A stretch of 64,000 nucleotides of DNA from CAHJXG01 sp965277495 (GCA_965277495.1 OZ255824.1:806001-870000), one strand, 5' to 3'; shown: positions 1 to 9,049, counted from the stretch's first letter. Numbers and translations are program-made. Notes: generated by a model not told the origin, from the sequence alone.

Positions 1-419
1 GCGCTCCGGAGATCTATACGACGCTGCGCAGCCAACCGAACGTCAACATCAACCTCGATGTGCAGGCCCGCCGCATCCAGGATGGCCAGGACGTGTTCGA
101 GGTCACCCTGCAGATCAAGGCGGAGGCGAGCGAGCCTCAGGCGCCCGCCCAGGCCGGCAACGGCCAGGCCGTCGAGGGCCGTCCGGTGTTCATTGCCGAG
201 CTGTCATACGCCGGCGTCTTCACCCTGACGGGCGTGCCGGAGAACACGGTCGAGCCGATCCTGCTCGTCGAATGCCCACGCCTGCTGTTCCCCTATGCCC
301 GCAACATCCTGGCGGACGTGACGCGCGACGGCGGCTTCCCGCCCGTGCTGCTGCAGCCGATCGACTTCGTATCGCTGTGGCAGAGCCGCCGGGCGCAGGG
401 CGCGACCGCGACGGCTTGA
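1..419 (+). CDS. secB: Protein-export chaperone SecB (5' truncated by window edge)
   Basis: SecB is a cytoplasmic tetrameric chaperone that holds pre-proteins unfolded and hands them to SecA for Sec export. The frame is open from base 3 and already inside the protein (APEIYTTLRSQPNVNINLDV), so the first residues lie outside the window. About 138 residues are visible. Recognisable family segments are VNINLDVQARR, FIAELSYAGVFTL, LLVECPRLLFPYARNI and the GGFPPVLLQPIDF stretch near the C-terminus, followed by a short variable tail. It converges on the glycosyltransferase gene that follows on the other strand. The identification is firm; only the N-terminus is missing. Confidence 0.96.
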   Translation, partial: APEIYTTLRSQPNVNINLDVQARRIQDGQDVFEVTLQIKAEASEPQAPAQAGNGQAVEGRPVFIAELSYAGVFTLTGVPENTVEPILLVECPRLLFPYARNILADVTRDGGFPPVLLQPIDFVSLWQSRRAQGATATA

Positions 420-454
420 GGCTTGGACTGATGGTTGACAGTCGCGGGCCGCCA

Positions 455-1582
455 TCACGCCGCTAGCATCGCCTGAACCAGGTTGCGGCAATCCCCAGGG
501 CCTGCCACGACGGCATCGTCAGCCAGCCGGCGGGACGCTTGGGCCAGTTCCTCATAGCGCGCGGGGGTCATCGCCCGCAGCCATGGCCCGATCTCGTCAG
601 CGGGGTCCTTGAAGGACACGCCAATCCCGCGCCGCTGCATCCACCGCGACGTTTCGGTTCCGGCGCGGGCCAAGGGGATGGCGCCGAACTGGCCGCCTTC
701 GTAGAGGCGGTTGGGCAGCAGCCAGTCGGAACCGGCACCCTCGAAGAAATAATCGAAGGCCCAGCAGAAATCGATGCCGGCATACATGGCGGGCAAGTCG
801 CCTTGCGTGTAGCCGCCGTTGAAGCTCAGGCCAGGAGTGGTTTCGACCTGGGCGTGGAAGTCGCGGAACTCGGCCAGCCCGGGGCGGCCCCGGATGACGA
901 TCTCCACCAATCCGGCGTTCTCGGTGGCTATCTTGGCCAGGATATCAAGGGCCTTTTGCGCCCGGATGATGCCAAACCAACCGATGCGCCAGGGCGGGCG
1001 CGTCCTGCCCGGCGGCGTTGCCGGCTGCGGCGCGCCTGGTTCGAGCCGCAGCACCTTGTTCTCGACCAGCATCACCGGCGTGGCCAGGCGCTGGCGCGGC
1101 AAGAAATAAGCATCGATGAAGGCTTGCGAGCTGACGATCAAAAGGTCGCAGCGGCGCAACAGCAACCGCTCGATCGCCCGCAGCGCCTGGGCTTTGCGTC
1201 CGAGGCCGACCATCGCCGGGTGTATGTCGAGGCATTCATAGACGAAGCGCGACCGAGGAGCGGCCAGGCGCCGGGCCCGCGCCGCGATGGCCAGCATTTC
1301 GAGGTTGCGGGCCAGCACCACGTCGGCGCCGCGGACGACGTCGCCGAGGCGCGCGGCCTGGATCACCTGCCGCAACACCGCGGCCGTCCGATGCCCGAGC
1401 CGCAAATGGAAGGTTTGGCCGAGGTCGAAAACCGGCGCGCCGCTCACCTCGCCGACGGGCCGGCCGTCGCGGCGGAAGCCGACGACTGCTACATCGGCGC
1501 CGCCCGCCCGCAGCATGGCGACCCGCTTGGAGATCGCCGGGTCGCCGACGTCATGGACGAAATACACGACCTTGGCCGCCAT
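455..1582 (-). CDS. Glycosyltransferase, group-1-like (exopolysaccharide)
   Basis: This 375-residue protein resembles GT-B retaining glycosyltransferases used in exopolysaccharide repeat-unit assembly on a lipid carrier at the inner membrane face. It opens with an N-terminal Rossmann start (KVVYFVHDVGDPAISKRV). A GWFGIIRAQK segment near residue 205 begins the second domain, and the acidic/glycine-rich region LLPNRLYEGGQFGAIPLA is where group-1 enzymes bind the sugar nucleotide. I chose the ATG at 1582; a TTG seven codons upstream is also in frame but has no better ribosome site. It is the last gene of the minus-strand polysaccharide operon, 75 bp downstream of the family-2 glycosyltransferase. 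Donor and acceptor cannot be read from sequence; an ExoL-like role is only a guess. Confidence 0.75.
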   Translation of the reverse strand: MAAKVVYFVHDVGDPAISKRVAMLRAGGADVAVVGFRRDGRPVGEVSGAPVFDLGQTFHLRLGHRTAAVLRQVIQAARLGDVVRGADVVLARNLEMLAIAARARRLAAPRSRFVYECLDIHPAMVGLGRKAQALRAIERLLLRRCDLLIVSSQAFIDAYFLPRQRLATPVMLVENKVLRLEPGAPQPATPPGRTRPPWRIGWFGIIRAQKALDILAKIATENAGLVEIVIRGRPGLAEFRDFHAQVETTPGLSFNGGYTQGDLPAMYAGIDFCWAFDYFFEGAGSDWLLPNRLYEGGQFGAIPLARAGTETSRWMQRRGIGVSFKDPADEIGPWLRAMTPARYEELAQASRRLADDAVVAGPGDCRNLVQAMLAA

Positions 1583-1657
1583 CCCAGGACCCCCGCTAAG
1601 CAAAGCGCTGGCGGTTCGCGCACCGACAAAGACCTATCCAGCCGTCCCGCCGCGCGG

Positions 1658-2857
1658 TCATCCTCGTGCGTCCTGCCCTTCCGCATGCATGGTGAGCGCG
1701 ACGCGGCGGGCCGATTCCGGCGCATTCCAGGTGACCGAGCGCCGGCCCTGTAACGCGCGCCACACGCCGACGCCGTTCCCGGCGAAGGCGAGCAGTACGT
1801 TCCAGCATTTCAGCGCCAAGCCGAACCGGGCCGTCACCGCGAGCCAGAACACGGCCGACCCAGCCAGCGGCAGGCCGACAGCCCAGGCTGGCCCGGCGGC
1901 AACCCAGACCGCGGCGAGGGCCAGCAAGCAACCAAGCAGGATCACGTAGCCGCCGATCCAACGCAGCAGGCGGTGGCCGACATACTTGTACAGGTTCCAC
2001 GCATCGAGACGGCGCAGTTCCGGCCAAAGGGTGAAATGGACGTGCATGCATTCGCAGGCGATCCGGACCTTGCGGCGGAATTCGTCCTGCGCCTCGGTGG
2101 TATGGGTCTCGAACGCTTTCAGTTCCGGCGCCCGCACCACTCGAAAGCCCTGCAGCAGCACGCCCAGGGAAACATAGATGTCGTCGAACAGCCCCTTGGG
2201 GACGAGCCGGTGCAAACTCCGGCGGATGGCGAACAACGAGCCGTCAGCCCCGATCACCGAACCCGTGGCGCTTTCCAGGCTCTTGCTCCACTCGTTCATG
2301 CGCCAGTAGCCGGCGCCGACGTTCGCGGTCGCCGAGTCCTGCGGATTGAGGTAGGTGAGGTCTGAACAAACACATCCTATGCTGGGGTCGGCGAAATAGC
2401 GCCGCAGGACCGCGACGGCGTCCGGCGTGATGAGCACGTTGGCGTCGGTGAAGGCGACGATCGACGCCATGGTCCTGCTTACCAGCAGGTTCATGCCATA
2501 GGTCTTGCCGTGGCGTTCTGGTGAAACGACAACCTCGATCCGGTCTCGGTAGGCATCGAGGATCTCCGTCGTTCCGTCATCGGCGCAGTCGACGTAGATC
2601 AGGATCTCAAGCTCATTAGCCGATGCACGCAGGCGAAGCAGGTCCTCGACCTTCTCGCGTATCACGGCTTTTTCGTTATAAACGCACAAACAGATCGCCA
2701 TGGTCTCGGTCGTTGCCGCCCCGCGTGCGACGGGGAACGGCGGAAAGGCGTGCAGCCTCCGCGCCAGCAAAAGCGAGAGCTGATACGGACCGAACGGCCA
2801 GAATGCAACGAGCAGCGCCAAGACGGCGGCGACAGCTAAGCCAAGCGTCATGCCCAT
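1658..2857 (-). CDS. Membrane-associated family-2 glycosyltransferase
   Basis: A 399-residue GT-A fold glycosyltransferase. An N-terminal membrane helix (about residues 3-22) precedes the catalytic domain. The domain shows the nucleotide-binding start AICLCVYNE, the acidic pair in YVDCADDGT near residue 90, FTDANV near residue 137 and GLFDDIYVS near 217. The C-terminal third has two or more hydrophobic segments (VILLGCLLALAAVW and following), so the enzyme is probably anchored in the inner membrane. An in-frame second ATG two codons in is an alternative start. It lies in the polysaccharide operon after galE, separated by 212 bp that hold no convincing gene. It probably adds one sugar of the repeat unit; the specificity is unknown. 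Confidence 0.82.
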   Translation of the reverse strand: MGMTLGLAVAAVLALLVAFWPFGPYQLSLLLARRLHAFPPFPVARGAATTETMAICLCVYNEKAVIREKVEDLLRLRASANELEILIYVDCADDGTTEILDAYRDRIEVVVSPERHGKTYGMNLLVSRTMASIVAFTDANVLITPDAVAVLRRYFADPSIGCVCSDLTYLNPQDSATANVGAGYWRMNEWSKSLESATGSVIGADGSLFAIRRSLHRLVPKGLFDDIYVSLGVLLQGFRVVRAPELKAFETHTTEAQDEFRRKVRIACECMHVHFTLWPELRRLDAWNLYKYVGHRLLRWIGGYVILLGCLLALAAVWVAAGPAWAVGLPLAGSAVFWLAVTARFGLALKCWNVLLAFAGNGVGVWRALQGRRSVTWNAPESARRVALTMHAEGQDARG

Positions 2858-3069
2858 CTATAAGCGCCCTTCTGTTCCCGCCGGCACGATCGAGACTCCA
2901 GGCGCCGCAACGGTTCCGCGCCGGGGCGCTTGCATTTGGCACAGCGTATCCGACGCCGCAATGGTCCAACTGGCCCTCGTCAGCCAGGCGTGTTGTGTCT
3001 TGATGGGTGAAGCTCCGGCAACTCCCGCCAAGCTATCGCCTGCAGCAGCCGTGTTGCCGGGACCAGTGA

Positions 3070-4071
3070 TCAGGCCGCCAAGCGGGCGGACATCCCCGTC
3101 TGGTGCCACATCCAGGCATCGCCGATGATCTGCTTGATGTCGGCGGAGCGGGGCAGGGTGACCTGCAGGACGTCGAGCGCCCGCTGCGGATGGGCGACGA
3201 GCTCGGGCGGGTCGCCGGGCCGGCGCGGGCCCACGACGTGCGGGACCTCGCGGGCCGTGACCGACTGCGCCGCACGGATCACGTCGCGAACGGAGTGTCC
3301 CTGGCCGGTGCCCAGGTTGCACGCGATCGAGGCCCTCCCGGCAAGCAAACGTTGCAGGGCGGCGATGTGTGCATCCGCCAGGTCGGCGACATGGATGAAA
3401 TCCCGGATCGCGGTGCCGTCCGGCGTCGGGTAGTCAATGCCCATGATGCGCAGCGGTGGCGACCGGCCCAGGATCGCATCCAGCATCAACGGGATCAGGT
3501 GCGTCTCGACGGCGCGGCATTCGCCGATCTCGCCATCGGGATCGGCGCCGGCCGCGTTGAAATAGCGCAACGCGGCATAGCGCAGGCCATAGGCGGCCTC
3601 GTAGTCAGCCAGCATCCGCTCGACCATCAGCTTGCTCGCGCCATACGGGTTGACCGGTCGCTGCAGCGTATCCTCGCGAATCGGCGTTTGGTCCGGGATG
3701 CCGTATGTCGCGCAGGTGCTCGAGAACACGAAGTTCGGCACCTCGTTCCGCCGCGCCGCCTCGAGCAGGTTGAGCGCCCCGACCACATTGTTATGATAAT
3801 ACAGCGACGGCGACGCCATCGACTCGCCGACCAAGGCCGATGCGGCGAAATGCATGACCGCAACCGGGCGGTATGCCCGGCAGACTTCGTTCAGCCGGCC
3901 CACGTCGAGGATGTCGCCGAATTCGAGCGGCCCCCAGCGCACCGCCCAACGGTTGCCCGATACGAAGTTGTCGTAAGTGACGGGGATGTATCCGGCGCGC
4001 GCCAACGCCTTGCAGGCATGGCTGCCGACATAGCCGCCGCCGCCGGTCACGAGGACATGGTCGGTCCTCAT
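3070..4071 (-). CDS. galE: UDP-glucose 4-epimerase
   Basis: GalE interconverts UDP-glucose and UDP-galactose using tightly bound NAD, here supplying UDP-Gal for the polysaccharide. The 333-residue protein starts with the Rossmann motif GGGGYVGSHACKAL. It has the SSTCATYG strand carrying the catalytic Ser/Thr and YGASKLMVE (YxxxK), then NPYGASK and GTGQGHSVRDV typical of GalE. The start is the ATG at 4071, whose first bases overlap the TGA of the preceding epimerase gene (ATGA, 4068-4071), so the two are translationally coupled. A longer upstream frame exists but would lie entirely inside the neighbour. Specificity for Glc/Gal rather than GlcNAc/GalNAc is inferred from overall family resemblance. 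Confidence 0.92.
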   Translation of the reverse strand: MRTDHVLVTGGGGYVGSHACKALARAGYIPVTYDNFVSGNRWAVRWGPLEFGDILDVGRLNEVCRAYRPVAVMHFAASALVGESMASPSLYYHNNVVGALNLLEAARRNEVPNFVFSSTCATYGIPDQTPIREDTLQRPVNPYGASKLMVERMLADYEAAYGLRYAALRYFNAAGADPDGEIGECRAVETHLIPLMLDAILGRSPPLRIMGIDYPTPDGTAIRDFIHVADLADAHIAALQRLLAGRASIACNLGTGQGHSVRDVIRAAQSVTAREVPHVVGPRRPGDPPELVAHPQRALDVLQVTLPRSADIKQIIGDAWMWHQTGMSARLAA

Positions 4072-5033
4072 GCCGCCTTCGCCCGCAATTGGTCCGCGAA
4101 ATGCGGAATCGTCCGCTGCAGGCCTTCCCGAAGCGGGATGGCCGGATGCCAATCGAGCAGCTCGCCTGCGAGCGTGATGTCCGGCTTGCGCTGCGCGGGA
4201 TCGTTGACCGGCAGCGGCAAATGGATGATCCGCGATGAGCTGCCGGTCAGGTCGATGACCTCCTGCGCCAACTGGAGGATCGTGAACTCGCCCGGGTTGC
4301 CCAGGTTGATGGGGCCAGTGACCTCGTCGGGGCTGTCCATCAGGCGGATGAGCCCGTCCACAAGCTCGTCCACGTAGCAGAACGACCGCGTCTGCGCCCC
4401 GGTCCCGTAAACCGTGATATCGCGGTTGCCGAGCGCCTGCACGGCGAAGTTCGACACCACCCGGCCATCATCCGGATGCATCCGCGGCCCATAGGTGTTG
4501 AAGATGCGGGCAACCTTGACCCGCAGCCGGTGCTGCCGATGGTAGTCAAAGAACAACGTTTCGGCGCACCGCTTGCCTTCGTCATAGCACGCGCGCGGGC
4601 CGATCGAGTTGACGTGGCCCCAGTAATGCTCCGGCTGCGGATGCACCAGCGGATCGCCGTAAACCTCGCTCGTGCTTGCCTGCAGGATCTTGGCGCGGAG
4701 CCGCTTCGCCAGCCCTAGCATGTTGATCGCGCCCATCACGCTGGTCTTGGTGGTCTGGACGGGATCATGCTGGTAGTGCACCGGCGAGGCCGGGCAGGCC
4801 AGGTTGTAGATCTCGTCGACCTCGACATACAGCGGGAACGTCACGTCGTGACGCAGTAGCTCGAACCCCGGGTTGCTGAGCAGGTGGCGGATGTTGTTGC
4901 GGGTGCCGGTGTAGAAGTTGTCGACGCACAGCACTTCGTCGCCCCGGGCCAGCAACCGTTCGCAGAGGAAACTGCCGAGGAAACCGGCGCCTCCGGCAAC
5001 CATGCAGCGCTTGGTGGAAAGTTTTGTTTTCAT
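4068..5033 (-). CDS. UDP-glucuronate decarboxylase (UDP-xylose synthase)
   Basis: This 321-residue short-chain dehydrogenase-fold enzyme most resembles UXS, which converts UDP-glucuronate to UDP-xylose with an NAD cofactor. It has GGAGFLGSFLCERLL at the N-terminus, NLACPASPVHYQ (a hallmark segment of UXS), STSEVYGDP, and YDEGKRCAE, which gives the YxxxK catalytic pair. RIFNTYGPRMHPDDGRVVSN and GTGAQTRSFCYV follow the UXS pattern closely. It starts 3 bp after the sugar-phosphate transferase stop and overlaps galE by 4 bp. With the divergent UDP-glucose dehydrogenase at 7191 it completes the route UDP-Glc to UDP-GlcA to UDP-Xyl, so xylose is a likely component of the polymer. Confidence 0.9.
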   Translation of the reverse strand: MKTKLSTKRCMVAGGAGFLGSFLCERLLARGDEVLCVDNFYTGTRNNIRHLLSNPGFELLRHDVTFPLYVEVDEIYNLACPASPVHYQHDPVQTTKTSVMGAINMLGLAKRLRAKILQASTSEVYGDPLVHPQPEHYWGHVNSIGPRACYDEGKRCAETLFFDYHRQHRLRVKVARIFNTYGPRMHPDDGRVVSNFAVQALGNRDITVYGTGAQTRSFCYVDELVDGLIRLMDSPDEVTGPINLGNPGEFTILQLAQEVIDLTGSSSRIIHLPLPVNDPAQRKPDITLAGELLDWHPAIPLREGLQRTIPHFADQLRAKAA

Positions 5034-5036
5034 ATT

Positions 5037-6446
5037 TTAAATGGCTCCGACACGACGGACAACAACGGAGAGGGTCCGGAACAGGATGACCATGTCCACC
5101 CAAAGCGAGGCATTGTTGGCGTACCAATTGTTGAGCGTGATGCGCTGCTGATACTCTAGGTCGTTGCGCCCGCTTACTTGCCATGGGCCGGTTATGCCGG
5201 GCACGCATTGGCAATATGTTTGGAACGCCTCGCCATAGGCCACGCGCTCGGCCAGCAGCAACGGGCGCGGGCCGACCAGGCTCATGTCGCCATTGAGCAC
5301 GTTGATCAACTGCGGCAGCTCGTCCAAGCTCAGCTCGCGCAACACTCGGCCGATGCCGGTGATGCGTGGATCGTGGCGGAGCTTGAATCCGGTTTCCCAT
5401 TCTTCACGCGCAAGGGGGTCGCGGCGCAACAGGTCCTGCAGGATGCGGTCGGCGTCGGGCGCCATGGTGCGGAACTTGAGCGCCGAGAACGGCTGGCCGC
5501 CGTGGCCGAGGCGCTGCGACCCATAGAACACCGGGCCGCCGTCGCGCCGGATGAGCCAGGCAATGGCAAGCATGACCGGAAGCGCCAGCAGCAGCAGCGC
5601 CGCGCTGATTGCGATATCCAAGGCGCGTTTGACAAGTGCGCAATGCCGGGGCGAAAGGAAGCTTCGGTCCCGGAGCACGAGCAGTTCACTGCCGAAAAAA
5701 CGATCTATGGCCGCCTTGCGGACCGGAATGCCCGATAATGGCGGAACGACGCCGAGCGAGATGCCAGCCGATGAAAGGACCGCGTAGGCTGTGGGCCCGG
5801 CGGCGTCGCCACCCGCGGCGACCAGGACATACCGAACGACGCCACGGCCCGCGAGCCGCTCGAGCTCATTCTTGAGTGAGGCCATGTCGTTACCGTCGCA
5901 GTGAATTTTAGAGCGTACCTCGAACCCGCGATACCAGTCGGCGGTGAGCATGTCGGAAATTGCGGCGCATTGGGATGCCGAACCAACGACTGCCGTCGGC
6001 AGGCGCCAGTGCCCAAGTTGGAACAACGTCCGTTTTAGCGCGAGCCGGCCGAGCGGGACCAGGAACAAAGCTATAATCCAGGGAAGCGCGTTTCGCCAAC
6101 TACCGAGGACGCCGTCGGACTGCATCGACCAACCGACGAATGCGGCAAACAGGACGCCGGTTGCGATCTGCAGCACTTCGGACGAGAAGCTGTTGCGGCT
6201 GGTATAATGCCCCTGGGCCGCAAACCAGCAGCATAGGCAAACCCACAACGCACCGGCTGACGAGCTGGGCAGAAGGCTGCCGACGTGCAGATCATGCGAC
6301 GGGACGGTCATGACAAGCGTCCACGCTGTGAACAAGAAGCACAGATCGGATAGCAGGAGAGCGCCCGGAGTGATTGTTGCAGTTTCTGATTGCCGAGAAC
6401 GGCTTAACGTCGCTTGCTGATCAGAGACAGCAGTATCCAATTCCAT
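5037..6446 (-). CDS. Polyprenyl-phosphate sugar-1-phosphate transferase (WbaP/ExoY family)
   Basis: This enzyme starts polysaccharide repeat-unit synthesis by moving a hexose-1-phosphate from UDP-sugar to undecaprenyl phosphate in the inner membrane. The 469-residue protein has an N-terminal half with about four to five membrane segments and a central CoA-binding-like domain. The C-terminal catalytic domain (about residue 275 on) begins with the membrane hairpin LDIAISAALLLLALPVML. It continues with ALKFRTM, RELSLDELPQL, GDMSLVGPRPLL and PGITGPWQVSGR, all signature blocks of the bacterial sugar transferase family. GAGG lies 9 nt before the ATG. It is first in the minus-strand operon and faces a 744-bp spacer, which probably carries the operon promoter. 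WbaP-type (galactose) is likely; glucose cannot be excluded. Confidence 0.92.
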   Translation of the reverse strand: MELDTAVSDQQATLSRSRQSETATITPGALLLSDLCFLFTAWTLVMTVPSHDLHVGSLLPSSSAGALWVCLCCWFAAQGHYTSRNSFSSEVLQIATGVLFAAFVGWSMQSDGVLGSWRNALPWIIALFLVPLGRLALKRTLFQLGHWRLPTAVVGSASQCAAISDMLTADWYRGFEVRSKIHCDGNDMASLKNELERLAGRGVVRYVLVAAGGDAAGPTAYAVLSSAGISLGVVPPLSGIPVRKAAIDRFFGSELLVLRDRSFLSPRHCALVKRALDIAISAALLLLALPVMLAIAWLIRRDGGPVFYGSQRLGHGGQPFSALKFRTMAPDADRILQDLLRRDPLAREEWETGFKLRHDPRITGIGRVLRELSLDELPQLINVLNGDMSLVGPRPLLLAERVAYGEAFQTYCQCVPGITGPWQVSGRNDLEYQQRITLNNWYANNASLWVDMVILFRTLSVVVRRVGAI

Positions 6447-7190
6447 TTCTAGAAGCCTCGCGGATTACCGGAAAGATCAGTTGCTCATACCCACGGCCTA
6501 GACTGAGTTGATCGTTACAGGAGGCGCGCGTCGCCATCCATTGATGCATACCTTAAATCCAAACGATTTTCCAAGCGACGCACAATGAACATTACCCATG
6601 GCGAAAACCTAAGCCAGGCCAGGATGCGCGTTGCCGTCCTCTGATAAAGCATTCTCGACATTACCAAATCATTACAACCAGCTTCAGCGTATTATTCCGT
6701 GAAATTGGCGTTTACTGCTCTTGATCACTTCGATACAAACCTACACATGTTTCCTGCCCAACTCACATGCCAAAACTGAAATCGATGCAACACGAAAGCG
6801 CGATTTCGATATCGAATCGCACGGTGCTGCTCTTACCTCAAGACACAAAAGGGCAGTCTAGCCTGCGCGAAGTGCAGCCACAATTTTACCTATTGCTATC
6901 GTCTGTGAGTCAATCCACGATCACAGAGTAAAACTAGTTCGATTAGGCTGCGCAATCATCTGAGCCACAACCTGACGTTGCGAATTTGTTAATGACTCGA
7001 CAGTCGCGCCATCGGCGCATCTTCCCAAGATTCGCGCTCCGGCAAGTCCAGTAATGAAATGCATTCTCTCCGAACCCGCAGGCTTACGCCAAGATCAGCG
7101 CGGCCTCCTCGCTGACTTCATCTGAACCGTGAACGAGCCAGCCCAGCCGTTGCGCTCAGCCTGGCCCAGACTACCCAAGGACACAAAGAC
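6447..7190. other. 744-bp intergenic region between divergent polysaccharide genes
   Basis: No gene of convincing composition was found here on either strand. The stretch is visibly richer in A and T than its surroundings. It separates the minus-strand polysaccharide operon from the plus-strand UDP-glucose dehydrogenase, so both promoters probably lie in it. It contains an operator-like near-palindrome at 6800-6820. I could not place a convincing -35/-10 or sigma-54 site by eye. Confidence 0.6.
6800..6820. promoter_or_regulatory. Operator-like palindrome in the polysaccharide spacer
   Basis: A perfect 12-bp palindrome, TTCGATATCGAA, occupies 6805-6816. It is flanked by GCGAT on the left and ATCGC on the right, giving an almost symmetrical 21-bp element. 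Its position between two divergently read polysaccharide units fits a binding site for a dimeric regulator, but no regulator gene is adjacent. The function is inferred from symmetry and position only. Confidence 0.35.
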
Positions 7191-8519
7191 ATGCGGATAG
7201 CTATGATTGGCGGCGGCTATGTCGGCCTGGTTTCAGGCGCTTGTTTCGCCGAATTCGGCACAGAAGTCATCGTGGTCGAAGCCGACCCGCAAAAGCTCAG
7301 CGTCCTGCGGGAAGGCCGCATACCGATCCATGAGCCCGGCCTCGAAACGCTCGTGGCCGATAACGTCGCGGCGGGCCGCCTCTCGTTCACCAGCGAGCTT
7401 TCCGAAGCCCTGGCCGGCGTCGATGCGGTGTTCATCGCCGTCGGCACCCCCACCCGGCGCGGCGACGGCCATGCCGACCTCACCTATGTCTACGCCGCCG
7501 CCGAACAGGTCGCGCGCAGCCTCGATGGCTATGCGGTCATCATCACCAAATCCACCGTACCCGTCGGCACCAGCCGGCGCATCGCGGAGATCGTCCGCGC
7601 CGCGCGCCCAGGCCTCGAGTTCGACGTCGTCTCCAATCCCGAATTCCTGCGCGAGGGCAGCGCGATCGGCGACTTCATGCGCCCGGACCGCGTGGTGATC
7701 GGCGCAGAGTCGGAACGCTCGCGCGAGGTGATGCGGCGCTTGTACCGTCCGCTATATCTCATCGAGGCCCCCATCGTGTTCACCGGGCTCGAAACGGCCG
7801 AGCTGACCAAGTACGCCGCTAACGCGTTCCTGGCCATGAAGGTCACGTTCATCAACGAAATGGCCGACCTGTGCGAAAAGGTCGGCGCGGACGTGCACGA
7901 CGTGGCGCGCGGCATCGGCCTCGACGGACGCATCGGGCGCAAGTTCCTGCACCCCGGCCCCGGCTATGGCGGCTCGTGCTTTCCCAAGGACACGCTGGCA
8001 TTAGTGCGCATCGCCCAGGACCACGGCGCGCCATCGCGGCTGGTCGAGACCACGGTCGCGATCAACGACGCCCGCAAATCCAGCATGGCGATGCGCATCA
8101 TCGCGGCCTGCGGCGGATCGGTGCGCGGCAAGACCATCGCTGTCCTCGGCCTGACCTTCAAGCCGGAGACCGACGACATGCGCGACTCCCCGTCGCTATC
8201 GTTCGTGCCCCGCTTGGTGGGCGACGGCGCGGTCATCCGTGCCTTCGATCCCGAGGGAATGGAGCAGGCCCGGCCCCTGCTGCCGGACGGCGTGGTGTAT
8301 TGCCGGAACGCGCTCGACGCGGCTGCCGGGGCCGACGCCCTGGTCTTGGCGACTGAATGGAACGAGTTCCGCGCGCTGGCGCCGGAGCAGTTGCGCAATG
8401 CGATGCATGGCCGGGTGCTCGTCGACCTGCGCAACGTTTACGACCCGGCGATAATGCTCGGCGCAGGCTTTGCCTATTACGGGATCGGACGGCCTGATGC
8501 GGCTATTGCGACCAAGTGA
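7191..8519 (+). CDS. UDP-glucose 6-dehydrogenase
   Basis: Ugd oxidises UDP-glucose to UDP-glucuronate in two NAD-dependent steps. The 442-residue protein has the N-terminal Rossmann motif GGGYVGLVSGACFAEFG. It also has VGTPTRRGDG, SNPEFLREG, the central helix segment ELTKYAANAFLAMKVTFINE, and the catalytic cysteine in GPGYGGSCFPKD. The C-terminal NAD/UDP domain begins around GKTIAVLGLTFKPETDDMRDSPS. AAGGA lies 9 nt upstream of the ATG. It is transcribed away from the polysaccharide operon and supplies the substrate of the decarboxylase encoded there. The length is normal for the family. Confidence 0.95.
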   Translation: MRIAMIGGGYVGLVSGACFAEFGTEVIVVEADPQKLSVLREGRIPIHEPGLETLVADNVAAGRLSFTSELSEALAGVDAVFIAVGTPTRRGDGHADLTYVYAAAEQVARSLDGYAVIITKSTVPVGTSRRIAEIVRAARPGLEFDVVSNPEFLREGSAIGDFMRPDRVVIGAESERSREVMRRLYRPLYLIEAPIVFTGLETAELTKYAANAFLAMKVTFINEMADLCEKVGADVHDVARGIGLDGRIGRKFLHPGPGYGGSCFPKDTLALVRIAQDHGAPSRLVETTVAINDARKSSMAMRIIAACGGSVRGKTIAVLGLTFKPETDDMRDSPSLSFVPRLVGDGAVIRAFDPEGMEQARPLLPDGVVYCRNALDAAAGADALVLATEWNEFRALAPEQLRNAMHGRVLVDLRNVYDPAIMLGAGFAYYGIGRPDAAIATK

Positions 8520-8665
8520 CGGCGCCCCCGGCGTCGTCCGACCGGCCAGGGGTGGGCCTTCAGATTGCTGACGACGCCGCCACGGAACGCAACGCGAAGC
8601 GCAGCGCCCCCTCAGGATCCGATCCACAGCGGCTGTTCGATAAACAAGCAAGTCAGGTATAGGCC

Positions 8666-8716
8666 CTAGCAGCCTGTCGGAGTCGGGTTGGCGACCCGAC
8701 TCCGACAGGCTACTAG
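8666..8716. repeat. CTAG-bounded long hairpin (palindromic repeat)
   Basis: Two 23-nt arms (8666-8688 and 8694-8716) are inverted copies of each other with a single mismatch (C versus T at the fifth position), separated by the 5-nt loop TGGCG. Both ends are CTAG. The inner stem reads GCCTGTCGGAGTCGGGT. It lies about 150 bp after the ugd stop with no T-run, so it is not a classical terminator. A similarly built element with a different core lies at 59916-59963, which points to a repeat family. Confidence 0.75.
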
Positions 8717-8851
8717 CTGCGGATGGAATTGAACATCAAGAATACACGGCGGGCTAGGATCGGCCTTACGCCTTCGATTGCGCCGTCGAGCACCCGCGAT
8801 CCCGTCATGAACCCGGCAATCACCGTGCGCTGCTAGGGAAATCGCATTAGC

Positions 8852-8970
8852 CCACCTCCGTCATTGCAAGGAGCCCTTGCGACGAAGCAATCCAGGACCG
8901 CAAGCGCGAATATTGCTTCATGCCGCACTGGATTGCCACGCCGAAGCCGGCTCGCAATGAGGGGTCATTA
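8852..8970. repeat. Dispersed CATTGC/AATCCAG-type inverted-end repeat
   Basis: The element starts CCTCCGTCATTGCAAGGAGC and contains GAAGCAATCCAGG. After about 45 bp it runs back through CTGGATTGCC to CTCGCAATGAGGGGTCATT. The ends are therefore approximate inverted copies carrying CATTGC and AATCCAG. Repeats of this general form are widespread in intergenic regions of alphaproteobacterial genomes; that is family knowledge, and copy number here cannot be judged from one window. No open frame is present. Confidence 0.6.
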
Positions 8971-9049
8971 CGAAACGGTCAAACTAACCCACTACCGCCC
9001 AGGCCGTGGGGTATGCCCGCCCATACAAGTCAGATAGAAAGCGTCCCCT

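Larger units (their letters stand above)
8520..9049. other. 530-bp intergenic region with two repeat elements
   Basis: No protein-coding sequence was found between ugd and kdsD. The stretch holds a long CTAG-bounded hairpin at 8666-8716 and a CATTGC-type dispersed repeat at about 8852-8970. The remainder shows nothing recognisable. A promoter for the downstream kdsD-lpt operon presumably lies near its right end, but none was identified. Confidence 0.6.

Noticed and set aside
539..1753. Long plus-strand open frame across the glycosyltransferase region
   Set aside because: It is the shadow of a real minus-strand gene: no family resemblance, Ala/Arg/Gly-rich composition, and it crosses the intergenic gap.
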